Shown piece after piece: positions 25,366 through 32,750 of a stretch of 64,000 bases of DNA (its first letter is position 1; every line of letters starts with the position of its first letter). The position numbers were made by a program, and so were the translations under genes. This DNA is from Gramella sp. MT6 (GTDB lineage Bacteria > Bacteroidota > Bacteroidia > Flavobacteriales > Flavobacteriaceae): assembly GCF_019357415.1 (NCBI RefSeq), contig NZ_CP048410.1, positions 3,374,501 through 3,438,500 on the forward strand, read 5' to 3'. Below the pieces are notes generated by a model, which saw nothing but the letters and a program-made list of their open reading frames with translations, had not been told where the DNA came from and did no database searches.

Positions 25366-27189
25366 ATGACCTATTTCCGTAAAATACTTCAATTCGCAAT
25401 TCCATATAAGCGATTTGCGATACTGAATATTATATGCAACGTTCTATACGCAATTTTCAGTACACTTTCCTTTATCGCTCTTATCCCGGTCATCCAGGTA
25501 TTATTCGATAAAACAAAAAGGGTATCAAAAAAGCCTGTTTGGGAAGGCCTGAACAAGACAAAAGAATATGTATCAGACTATTTTAATTATGAAGTTACTC
25601 AGCGGGTAAATGAAGATGAAGTGGCCGCATTGGTCTTTATCTGCGGAATTGTGGTTCTGTTATTCTTTTTAAAGAACTTCTTCGGATATCTTAGTTCCTT
25701 CTTTCTTACTTTCCTGCGTAACGGAGTTTTGAGAGATCTCAGGGATGCCGTTTACAAGAAGATACTCGCATTACCAGTATCCTATTTTTCTGAAAAAAGA
25801 AAAGGTGATACCATTTCCAGAATTACGGCAGATGTAAATGAAGTTCAAACTTCATTTCTTTCTATACTTGAATTGATCGTGAGAGAACCTTTAACCATTC
25901 TCTTCACCATCATAGCAATGTTATTGATGAGTGCTAAACTTACGCTATTTGTCTTTATATTTCTTCCTGTAGCAGGTTTTGTTATTTCGATCATAGGTAA
26001 GCAACTAAAAAAACAATCCAATCTTGCGCAAGAAGAAAATGGTCATTTCCTGAGTATCGTAGAGGAAACTCTATCAAGTCTAAAGATCGTTAAGGGATTT
26101 AATGCCGAAAGAAAATTTTACCATCGTTTTCAGGAATCCACTAACAGGTTGAACAATATCCTGAACAAACTGGTAAATCGACAGAATCTGGCTTCCCCTA
26201 CCAGTGAATTCCTCGGTATCTTTGTGATCGTTATAATTCTATGGTTTGGTGGAAATATGGTGCTGGTTGAAGAAAGCCTTGATGCCGCCACTTTTATTGC
26301 CTTTTTAGGTTTGGCTTACAATATCCTTACACCGGCAAAACAAATTTCTAAAGCTACTTACAGTGTTAAGAAAGGAGATGCCGCAGCAGAAAGGATATTA
26401 GAGGTATTAGAGACTCCTTCTACTATTACCGACGCTCCGAATGCACTGGACAAAAAAGATTTTAATTCTGAAATTAGCATTGAAAATATCGATTTCAGTT
26501 ATGAAAATGAAAAAGTTCTAAAGAACTTCAGTGTCACTGTTCCTAAAGGTCAAACGGTAGCATTGGTTGGACAGTCTGGATCTGGAAAGTCAACCATTGC
26601 CAATTTAATAACCAGGTTCTATGATGTTGATAAGGGTTCTATTAAGATAGATGGCAATGACATACGACAGATTAAAAAAACTTCCTTGAGAGACCTCATG
26701 GGATTGGTAACTCAGGATTCTATACTTTTTAATGATACCATTAGAAATAATATCACATTAGGGAAAGAGAATGCCAGCGATGAAGAGATCATTGATGCAT
26801 TGAAGATTGCTAATGCCTGGGAGTTCGTTAAAGAATTGCCCGGAGTTCTTGACACTAATATTGGTGACAGCGGAAATAAGCTAAGTGGTGGCCAGAAGCA
26901 ACGTCTTTCTATCGCCCGTGCTGTTTTGAAAAATCCACCGGTAATGATCCTGGATGAAGCTACTTCTGCTCTAGACACAGAAAGTGAAAAACTTGTGCAA
27001 AAGGCACTGGAAAATATGATGAAGAACCGTACTTCGGTGGTGATCGCTCACAGACTTTCTACAATTCAGAATGCAGATAAGATCGTAGTGATGCAACGTG
27101 GTGAAATTGTGGAACAAGGCAGGCATCAGGAATTGATCGCAGCCAATGGCACCTACAAAAAACTAGTAGAAATGCAATCTTTCGATTAA
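25366..27189 (+). CDS. MsbA-type ABC exporter (fused permease-ATPase)
   Basis: This 607-residue half-transporter works as a homodimer in the inner membrane. The N-terminal permease domain has six helices (about 15-340), with YFSEKRKGDTISRITADVNE as the intracellular loop. The C-terminal ATPase carries Walker A VGQSGSGKST (about 400), the signature LSGGQKQRLSIARA and Walker B VMILDEATSALD, followed by the H-loop AHRLST. It is similar in architecture to MsbA lipid A flippases and to lipid or drug exporters. A lipid-linked substrate is plausible because of the GT2 gene nearby but is not shown. A strong terminator overlaps the stop codon. Confidence 0.88.
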   Translation: MTYFRKILQFAIPYKRFAILNIICNVLYAIFSTLSFIALIPVIQVLFDKTKRVSKKPVWEGLNKTKEYVSDYFNYEVTQRVNEDEVAALVFICGIVVLLFFLKNFFGYLSSFFLTFLRNGVLRDLRDAVYKKILALPVSYFSEKRKGDTISRITADVNEVQTSFLSILELIVREPLTILFTIIAMLLMSAKLTLFVFIFLPVAGFVISIIGKQLKKQSNLAQEENGHFLSIVEETLSSLKIVKGFNAERKFYHRFQESTNRLNNILNKLVNRQNLASPTSEFLGIFVIVIILWFGGNMVLVEESLDAATFIAFLGLAYNILTPAKQISKATYSVKKGDAAAERILEVLETPSTITDAPNALDKKDFNSEISIENIDFSYENEKVLKNFSVTVPKGQTVALVGQSGSGKSTIANLITRFYDVDKGSIKIDGNDIRQIKKTSLRDLMGLVTQDSILFNDTIRNNITLGKENASDEEIIDALKIANAWEFVKELPGVLDTNIGDSGNKLSGGQKQRLSIARAVLKNPPVMILDEATSALDTESEKLVQKALENMMKNRTSVVIAHRLSTIQNADKIVVMQRGEIVEQGRHQELIAANGTYKKLVEMQSFD

Positions 27190-27223
27190 AAAAAAGCCTG
27201 AATTTAACCAGGCTTTTTTTTTT
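27187..27223. terminator. Bidirectional terminator between convergent genes
   Basis: An A-run plus GCCTG and CAGGC plus a T-run form a stem of at least 13 bp around an 8-base loop. Both strands end in a T-run, so it serves the ABC exporter (plus) and the secreted protein gene (minus). It overlaps both stop codons. Confidence 0.9.
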
Positions 27224-27590
27224 AATTCTCCACTAATTCTGCAGAAGCTATGGCCTTCTGGTAATCTGCTTTAATTTCAGAGAAGCTTCCAAAAAACTTT
27301 TTACCATCTCTCCTTTTTAAGATTATAGTGGTCTGTCCCTTATCATTGTTCCTGATTTTTGTTACTTCAACCAAAGTACCACTTAGTTGGTCATAATTCG
27401 CAATTCCACCTTTTTTAATTATAAAATTTGGTTTAGGAAAATCAACATGAGTGTACTGGTAATTATCAGCCTTACCAATTTTAAGAACATCCCCTATTTC
27501 AACATTATTTTCAGATTGTGCATTTACTTGGGATGACATAATCAAACTAGCACAAAGGGCGAATGCGCTAATAAATCTTTTAGTTTTCAT
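27222..27590 (-). CDS. Small secreted protein, unknown function
   Basis: This 122-residue protein has a clear Sec signal peptide (about 1-24, ending QVNAQ) and a small, predicted all-beta mature domain. The domain carries IGDVLKIGKADNYQYTHVDF, two further strand-rich stretches and a short C-terminal helix (IKADYQKAIASAELVEN). The LKIGKADNYQYTHVDFPKPN opening and the positively charged hairpin ILKRRDGKKFFG suggest an OB- or SH3-like barrel, but that is only a visual impression. It is a single-gene unit with its own promoter element and a shared terminator. I do not recognise a family. Confidence 0.8.
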   Translation of the reverse strand: MKTKRFISAFALCASLIMSSQVNAQSENNVEIGDVLKIGKADNYQYTHVDFPKPNFIIKKGGIANYDQLSGTLVEVTKIRNNDKGQTTIILKRRDGKKFFGSFSEIKADYQKAIASAELVEN

Positions 27591-27619
27591 GGTATTAGAA
27601 ATATTGATTTAAATTTTTG

Positions 27620-27627
27620 CAAAAATA
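27620..27627 (-). promoter_or_regulatory. Candidate -7 element for the secreted protein gene
   Basis: On the minus strand this reads TATTTTTG, a perfect TAnnTTTG match 29 bases before the ATG at 27590. Confidence 0.45.
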
Positions 27628-27629
27628 AA

Positions 27630-27701
27630 AAAATGGATGATATAATTAAATATCATCCATTTTTACATAATTATTTTCACTTTGGGGCAAATGAAAATAA
27701 T
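27630..27701. repeat. Two tandem hairpins in a gene-free stretch
   Basis: The stretch 27591-27942 (352 bases) holds no convincing gene. It contains a 13-bp perfect stem (AAAATGGATGATA at 27630-27642 with TATCATCCATTTT at 27651-27663). Next comes a 10-bp perfect stem (ATTATTTTCA at 27670-27679 with TGAAAATAAT at 27692-27701) whose loop shows TTTGGGGCAA, repeated at 27721-27730. The first hairpin has T-runs on both strands and could terminate either way. The rest of the stretch shows nothing else I can name. Confidence 0.75.
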
Positions 27702-27942
27702 GCGATCCAATTCAATTTTGTTTGGGGCAAAAAAAGATTAAATCATTCTGATGCTGTAAAGATAAAGAAATTGCTGAAGCAAACAAGAGATTTTAGCTTT
27801 TTATCCTTATTATTTGCATTTCATCGATAAATGGAGTTGAAATTGGTGAAAAAGTCCTACAGTACAAGATTTGATTTTTAATATTATAAACTTTATCCTT
27901 TTCAATACCTTTACGTCATATAAAAAAGCTACTAAAATCCCT

Positions 27943-28491
27943 GTGTCGCAGAATTCGGAAGATCAATTAGTAAAAAGACTACAGAACAGCTCCACTTCTC
28001 CGGAGGCTTTCCGGGAACTCATATCATTATATAAAGAAAGGCTTTACTGGCATATTAGAAATATGGTTAAAAGCCATGATGACACAGATGATATTCTGCA
28101 AAATACCTTCGTAAAAATTTTCAGAAACATTAAACAGTTTAAGGGAGAGAGTAAACTTTATAGCTGGATGTATCGTATCGCCACAAATGAATCTATTACA
28201 TTTATAAATAATAAGGCCCGAAGATTGCAGATAACATCTGAAGAATTACAGAATCAGATCATTGATAACCTGGAAAGCGATGTTTATTTTGAAGGAGACG
28301 AAATTCAATTAAAGCTACAAAAAGCTATAGCTACCCTTCCAGATAAACAACAACAGGTTTTTAATATGAAGTATTTTGAAGAATTAAAATACCGTGAAAT
28401 GGCCGAAATACTGGAAACCAGTGAAGGAGCACTTAAAGCTTCTTACCATATTGCATCAAAAAAAATAGAGGAATATTTAAAATCAAATTAA
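27943..28491 (+). CDS. ECF-family RNA polymerase sigma factor
   Basis: This sigma-70-type ECF factor has about 182 residues. Region 2 includes DDTDDILQNTFVKIFRNIKQ and the -10-binding segment ESKLYSWMYRIATNESITF. Region 4 has LPDKQQQVFNMKYFEELKYR followed by the helix-turn-helix MAEILETSEGALKASYHIAS. The reading frame is open from a TTG at 27871, but the first 24 residues look non-coding; a GTG at 27943 gives MSQNSEDQLVKRLQ, a normal ECF N-terminus, so I prefer it. The next two genes encode a putative membrane anti-sigma and a periplasmic partner, so this is a self-contained envelope-signalling unit. Confidence 0.88.
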   Translation: MSQNSEDQLVKRLQNSSTSPEAFRELISLYKERLYWHIRNMVKSHDDTDDILQNTFVKIFRNIKQFKGESKLYSWMYRIATNESITFINNKARRLQITSEELQNQIIDNLESDVYFEGDEIQLKLQKAIATLPDKQQQVFNMKYFEELKYREMAEILETSEGALKASYHIASKKIEEYLKSN

Positions 28492-28522
28492 ACCTTTAGC
28501 TAAAAATAATGTCATAGTATTA

Positions 28523-29056
28523 ATGAAAACCAATAGAAAAAAATATTCGCAGAATTCCGGTTTCAAAGTTCCAGAAGATTACTTCGGGAGTTTTGAAGAT
28601 AAAATGATGCGCAAACTCGAAAACGAGGAATCTATTGAATTAGTAAATCAAAAAAGTGGGTTCATCACACCTGAGGGATATTTCAACGGGATTGAGGAAG
28701 CCATACTCACTAAAACGCAAGTTGAAAAACCACGAGTTATAAATATTTTCAAAAAGGAATATTTATTTTACGCGGCAGCTGTTGCTGCAATTTTGGTAAT
28801 GTTGTTGGGTAATTTTTTCGATTCGGGAATCAATGAACCGTTAGGATGGGATGATGTAGAAGTTTCTGCATTAGAAAACTATATAGATGAGGGTTACGAC
28901 ATGGGGTATATTGAATTGAATACTTCAGACTATTCAGATTTTATTTTAACCGGCAATCAACTTGTAAACGACGAAGATTTTAATGCGGTTAATTCTGAAG
29001 CTGTATTTGAATATATTGACGAAAATATTGAAGACCCTACTTTAATTTTAGAATAA
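28523..29056 (+). CDS. Putative membrane anti-sigma factor with duplicated motif
   Basis: This 177-residue single-pass membrane protein has a cytoplasmic N-terminal part (1-78), one helix (about 80-98) and an acidic periplasmic C-terminal part. The cytoplasmic part contains a tandem motif: SGFKVPEDYFGSFEDKMMRK (12-31) and SGFITPEGYFNGIEEAILTK (45-64), i.e. SGFxxPexYFxxxEexi twice. No zinc-binding HxxxCxxC anti-sigma domain is present. Position directly after an ECF sigma gene and single-pass topology suggest an anti-sigma role with the repeated motif as sigma-binding element; that is inference. The next gene starts two bases after its stop. Confidence 0.8.
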   Translation: MKTNRKKYSQNSGFKVPEDYFGSFEDKMMRKLENEESIELVNQKSGFITPEGYFNGIEEAILTKTQVEKPRVINIFKKEYLFYAAAVAAILVMLLGNFFDSGINEPLGWDDVEVSALENYIDEGYDMGYIELNTSDYSDFILTGNQLVNDEDFNAVNSEAVFEYIDENIEDPTLILE

Positions 29057-29058
29057 GT

Positions 29059-29514
29059 ATGAAAAAGTTAATCTTATTATTTTTTATTCTTTTCACTTCC
29101 CTACCTGTTATTTCACAGGAAGAAGATAAAGACGCCCAACATGAACGCATAAAAGCGTTGAAGGTGGCTTATTTCACCCAGGAGCTCAATTTAGATGAAA
29201 AAACAGCTGAAAAATTCTGGCCTATATACAATAAATACGAAAAGGAAAGACGAAATCTACATAAACGCGAACACATAGATCTTAAAAATGTAGAATGCAT
29301 CAGTGAAAATGAAGCTGAAAATCTCATAAACGAATTCCTTTCCGTAGAAAATGAAGAATATAAAATAAAGAAAGAGCTGTTCAAAGATCTTAAACAGATC
29401 ATTTCAGCAAAAGATATTATTAAACTTCATAAGCTTGAAGATGAATTCCATAAGAAGCTTATTAAGGAATATCGCTCAAAAAGAGAGCAGAAAGATTCAA
29501 ATAGTAGTGAGTAG
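29059..29514 (+). CDS. Periplasmic Spy/CpxP-like sensor protein
   Basis: This 151-residue secreted protein has a signal peptide (about 1-20, ending PVISQ) and an almost entirely helical, highly charged mature part. The start AYFTQELNLDEKTAEKFWPI corresponds to the LTxxQ-like first helix of the Spy/CpxP/CnrX class, which bind unfolded proteins or metal ions and set the activity of envelope-stress signalling. In Bacteroidota such genes, annotated as sensor of ECF-type sigma factor, follow ECF and anti-sigma genes as here. Signal and ligand are unknown. A terminator follows 38 bases after the stop. Confidence 0.82.
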   Translation: MKKLILLFFILFTSLPVISQEEDKDAQHERIKALKVAYFTQELNLDEKTAEKFWPIYNKYEKERRNLHKREHIDLKNVECISENEAENLINEFLSVENEEYKIKKELFKDLKQIISAKDIIKLHKLEDEFHKKLIKEYRSKREQKDSNSSE

Positions 29515-29552
29515 AATACTATTCATATTTAGTTTTTTGGTTAGTTAGTAGT

Positions 29553-29590
29553 TAATCCGGCAGATGTTTTTATTTGCCGGATTATTTTTT
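29553..29590. terminator. Terminator after the ECF trio
   Basis: TAATCCGGCA (29553-29562) and TGCCGGATTA (29575-29584) form a 10-bp perfect stem with a 12-base loop, followed by a T-run on the plus strand. It also touches the stop of the convergent Ycf48-like gene. Confidence 0.85.
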
Positions 29591-30653
29591 ACCTGAATTT
29601 TAGTCTGGCTACTCTCCCCTTTCCCGCTGCGTATGCCACGCTATCATTGATAAATCTTAACGTATAAAAACCTTCATCTAAAAGCATCTTCCAGTTCTTT
29701 CCGCCATTGTGACTGTAATGTATCCCGGTAAATCCGGTTGCAATTATGCCGTTAGCATTAGAATTTGGAACATAGCGCACTGAACTTTTATATCCCGGTT
29801 CCTTACTATCTGCGATTAGCTCCCAGGTTCTTCCGCCATCTTTAGTAATTGCCTTATTACTCTTATTACCCTCTGGTTTTGTATAATCTCCTCCGATAAT
29901 AATTCCATTGTTCTCATCATAAAAATCCACACTATAACCGCCGGTAGTGGCCTCTCCCTGCAATAAAGGAGTTTCGAAAACTTCCCAGCTTCTTCCTTTA
30001 TCAGGAGAAAACAAGATCCTGGATCTCATACCTCCCGTCAATATCCAGGTATTATCCCCCTGTATGGCAATATTTGAATTGCTGGCCGCAAAAGCAGCTT
30101 CACCTTCAGCTGATTCTGGCAGATCTTTACAGTCGATCTTTCTCCAACTTTTACCTCCGTTCCTGGTAATAATTATAGAAATACAATTGTCTACCGGGTC
30201 TCCCATAGCGATCCCTTCATCATCATTCCAGAATGCCATAGAATCATAGAACACTTTTTCATTCTCTTCTTTATAAACCATTTCCATATTTCCTGTATCA
30301 CCAGTTTTATATAGCAAGGCCGGATTTGCAACGCTTAACATGAAAAAATCGTTCGAAGTACTAGCCACTGCTCTGAATTCAGGTTTGATAGTATCAAAAC
30401 TTTGCGTGTTGATCTTCCAGGTCTCTTCGGTGGAATTATACAAACCATAAGTTCCGTTATTTGCAGCGAAAGCCAGACTATTTCCCATCACCTCGATGGC
30501 ACGGATGCTTAAGGAATCGTTTTCCAGGATCACTTCAACTTCTACAGATTCAAACGGCTTGGAATCTTTTATTGTATCCAAGTTTTCAGATTGCTGCTTA
30601 TCGTTCTTACAGGCAACGATTAATAAGATTAGTAAAAAACTTATTTTCTTCAT
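29589..30653 (-). CDS. Ycf48-like (BNR repeat) lipoprotein
   Basis: This 354-residue lipoprotein has a signal ending ILLIVACKND, with Cys15 lipidated. The mature part is a beta-propeller built of BNR/Asp-box-like repeats: NGGKSWRKIDC, DKGRSWEVFET, DGGRTWELIAD and NGGKNWKMLL. It resembles the Ycf48/photosystem II assembly-like proteins common as oxidoreductases of unknown function in Bacteroidota. The role here is unknown; there is no photosynthesis link. The divergent gene to the right is rsmB-like, with 158 bases between the two starts. Confidence 0.82.
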   Translation of the reverse strand: MKKISFLLILLIVACKNDKQQSENLDTIKDSKPFESVEVEVILENDSLSIRAIEVMGNSLAFAANNGTYGLYNSTEETWKINTQSFDTIKPEFRAVASTSNDFFMLSVANPALLYKTGDTGNMEMVYKEENEKVFYDSMAFWNDDEGIAMGDPVDNCISIIITRNGGKSWRKIDCKDLPESAEGEAAFAASNSNIAIQGDNTWILTGGMRSRILFSPDKGRSWEVFETPLLQGEATTGGYSVDFYDENNGIIIGGDYTKPEGNKSNKAITKDGGRTWELIADSKEPGYKSSVRYVPNSNANGIIATGFTGIHYSHNGGKNWKMLLDEGFYTLRFINDSVAYAAGKGRVARLKFR

Positions 30654-30785
30654 TTATTTTCAATTTTAAGGACGATTCTATCTTTTCATATCCAGTATAA
30701 AATTGTCCATTTTAGCTGCAGGCCTTCATAAGCCCAACTATTCAGAATTTGATTCAAATATAAATTAATCCGTTTCAAAAAAACG

Positions 30786-30793
30786 TAACTTTG
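30786..30793 (+). promoter_or_regulatory. Candidate -7 element for the RsmB-like gene
   Basis: TAACTTTG matches TAnnTTTG perfectly, 18 bases before the ATG at 30812. No -33 TTG is seen at the right spacing. Confidence 0.45.
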
Positions 30794-30811
30794 CCGCCTT
30801 AAAGAATATTT

Positions 30812-32023
30812 ATGCGCCTACACAGGAATCTAGTTTTTGCTACCGTTGATGCTTTAGCCGAAATTTTTAATGAAGGGAATTATGCCGATAAGGTGATTGA
30901 AAAAACATTGAAGCGTGATAAACGTTGGGGCTCCCGCGATAGAAGTTTTATCGCAGAAACCACTTATGATATTGTGAGATGGAAGCGATTATACGCCGAG
31001 ATCGCTGAGGTAAAAGAACCATTTAAAAGAGAAGACCTCTTTAGAATGTTCGCGGTTTGGTGTGTACTTAGAGGAATTGAGATCCCAGACTGGCCGCAAT
31101 TCGAGAAAACTCCGGAAAGACGTATAAAAGGAAAGTTCGATGAACTAAGTAAAATTAGAAAGTTCAGGGAATCTGTGCCAGACTGGATGGATGAACTTGG
31201 CGAAGAAGAGCTGGGAGAAAAAGTCTGGACCAATGAGATCCATGCTTTGAACAAGCAGGCTCCTGTAGTGATAAGGGCTAACAAATTAAAGACCAACCCT
31301 CAGGAACTTGCTGAAAAGCTGAAAGAAGAAGGTATAGAGACTACCAATCTCAGGAATTACCCGGAGGCACTTGAACTTAAAGAAAGAGCTAATATATTCA
31401 GAACTAACGCATTTAAAGATGGTTTTTTTGAAGTTCAGGATGCCAGTTCACAAAGAGTGGCAGAATTTCTTGATGTAGAACCAGGAATGCGCGTTGTAGA
31501 CACCTGTGCAGGTGCTGGCGGGAAAACGCTTCATCTTGCCGCGCTTATGGAGAATAAGGGGCAGATCATCGCATTGGATATCTATGGAAATAAACTTAAA
31601 GAATTAAAGCGACGAGCTAAACGTGCCGGCGCTCATAACGTGGAAACCAGAAGCATCGATTCTACCAAAGTAATTAAAAAATTATATGGTACTGCAGATC
31701 GAGTTCTAATTGATGCACCTTGCAGCGGCCTGGGAGTTCTTAGTAGAAATCCAGATGCGAAATGGAAATTACAACCAGATTTTCTGGATAAGATAAGGAA
31801 CACTCAGCTTGAAATTTTGGAAAAGTATTCCAGGATCGTGAAAAAAGGCGGAAAACTGGTTTATGCCACCTGTTCAGTATTGCCATCTGAGAATCAAAAA
31901 CAAGTTCAAAAATTCCTTAAGACCGAAGCAGGTAAAGAATTTAGACTATTGAGAGAGAAAAGTATTCTTTCCAGTGAAAGCGGTTATGATGGCTTTTACA
32001 TGGCATCATTACAAAAAGAATAA
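30812..32023 (+). CDS. RsmB/NOP family rRNA m5C methyltransferase
   Basis: This 403-residue SAM-dependent RNA cytosine-5 methyltransferase has an N-terminal RNA-binding/NusB-like part (about 1-150). The catalytic domain shows DTCAGAGGKTLHLAA (SAM motif I, about 231), DAPCSGLG with Cys304, and VYATCSVLPSENQ with the nucleophilic Cys354. The two-cysteine arrangement is that of RsmB/NOP enzymes methylating 16S rRNA (C967 in E. coli). Exact target nucleotide is inferred. A strong hairpin terminator follows two bases after the stop, shared with the convergent lipoprotein gene. Confidence 0.9.
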   Translation: MRLHRNLVFATVDALAEIFNEGNYADKVIEKTLKRDKRWGSRDRSFIAETTYDIVRWKRLYAEIAEVKEPFKREDLFRMFAVWCVLRGIEIPDWPQFEKTPERRIKGKFDELSKIRKFRESVPDWMDELGEEELGEKVWTNEIHALNKQAPVVIRANKLKTNPQELAEKLKEEGIETTNLRNYPEALELKERANIFRTNAFKDGFFEVQDASSQRVAEFLDVEPGMRVVDTCAGAGGKTLHLAALMENKGQIIALDIYGNKLKELKRRAKRAGAHNVETRSIDSTKVIKKLYGTADRVLIDAPCSGLGVLSRNPDAKWKLQPDFLDKIRNTQLEILEKYSRIVKKGGKLVYATCSVLPSENQKQVQKFLKTEAGKEFRLLREKSILSSESGYDGFYMASLQKE

Positions 32024-32025
32024 AG

Positions 32026-32051
32026 AAAAGCGACCGCTTGGTCGCTTTTTT
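32026..32051. terminator. Strong terminator after the RsmB-like gene
   Basis: AAAAGCGACC (32026-32035) and GGTCGCTTTT (32040-32049) form a 10-bp stem with a GCTT tetraloop and a T-run on the plus strand. It abuts the stop of the convergent lipoprotein gene. Confidence 0.9.
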
Positions 32052-32616
32052 ATTGAATTGAAATAAGTTTGAGCCTGTTATCTCCCAAATGAGTAAAAGT
32101 GCCAGTTAATTCTTCATTATTTTCAAGATCCTGAGACAATTCTTCACAGAGTTCTGCACATTCTATATTATATTCATTTAGAATTGAATATCCAGGTCCA
32201 GAATTTTGGACAAAATTATTACCTGCCCATTTTAGTTTAATATCAAATGTTTCCTCTTCATCTACCCTCTCTTTAGACATCACCTTATGCAATAAAAATT
32301 TAGTATCTGAAGCATCCTGAGGCGGGTTCTGAATTTTAATTTTTCTCACTTTCAAATCATAGATATACCCAGATTCATATTCAAAACCTTCAATTTCGTC
32401 ATAGAAATAATTCCAGTCTTCATCGCCTATTTTCGCTTCTTCCTGTACCAGGTATACCAATTGAGGACCTACTCCTATAGCTGTTTGTTTATAATGATTT
32501 ACCCGCATTTCTACTAATTCAATATCATCTGGATCTATACCCACTAAGGAACAGGAATTCGTCCCGAAAAAACCGAGAACTCCAATAACCAAAATGATAT
32601 ATAGTTTAATGTGCAT
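32050..32616 (-). CDS. Lipoprotein of unknown function
   Basis: This 188-residue protein has a hydrophobic signal ending in FFGTNSC (lipidated Cys22) and a mature part rich in acidic residues and predicted strands, e.g. EIEGFEYESGYIYDLKVRKI. A short cysteine pair occurs in NIECAELCEEL. The layout with YxYxLxV-type strands and the ending LTGTFTHLGDNRLKLISIQ resembles DUF4377/META-type lipoproteins of Bacteroidota, but I am not confident in that assignment. It is monocistronic and divergent from purL. Confidence 0.75.
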   Translation of the reverse strand: MHIKLYIILVIGVLGFFGTNSCSLVGIDPDDIELVEMRVNHYKQTAIGVGPQLVYLVQEEAKIGDEDWNYFYDEIEGFEYESGYIYDLKVRKIKIQNPPQDASDTKFLLHKVMSKERVDEEETFDIKLKWAGNNFVQNSGPGYSILNEYNIECAELCEELSQDLENNEELTGTFTHLGDNRLKLISIQ

Positions 32617-32710
32617 GAGATTTTTTGATTGACCATATTAAGATAATGAATATTCTAATGATTATAAATTTAACTTTCTTAAATTATTTAATCTAGCCGA
32701 TAAAAAATCA

Positions 32711-32718
32711 TAAATTTG
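32711..32718 (+). promoter_or_regulatory. Candidate -7 element for purL
   Basis: TAAATTTG matches TAnnTTTG perfectly, 32 bases before the purL ATG. No purine riboswitch or PurR-like palindrome is recognisable in the short leader. Confidence 0.45.
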
Positions 32719-32750
32719 TGGCTTTAAAAAACAACACAAACACAACCTAA

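Noticed and set aside
27633..27830. Open frame of 65 codons starting in the first hairpin of the gene-free stretch
   Set aside because: It begins inside a palindrome, crosses the second hairpin, has no promoter-like element or recognisable protein pattern, and looks like chance.
27871..27942. TTG at 27871 as start of the ECF sigma factor
   Set aside because: The first 24 codons are AT-rich and hydrophobic, unlike any ECF N-terminus; the GTG at 27943 gives a normal one.
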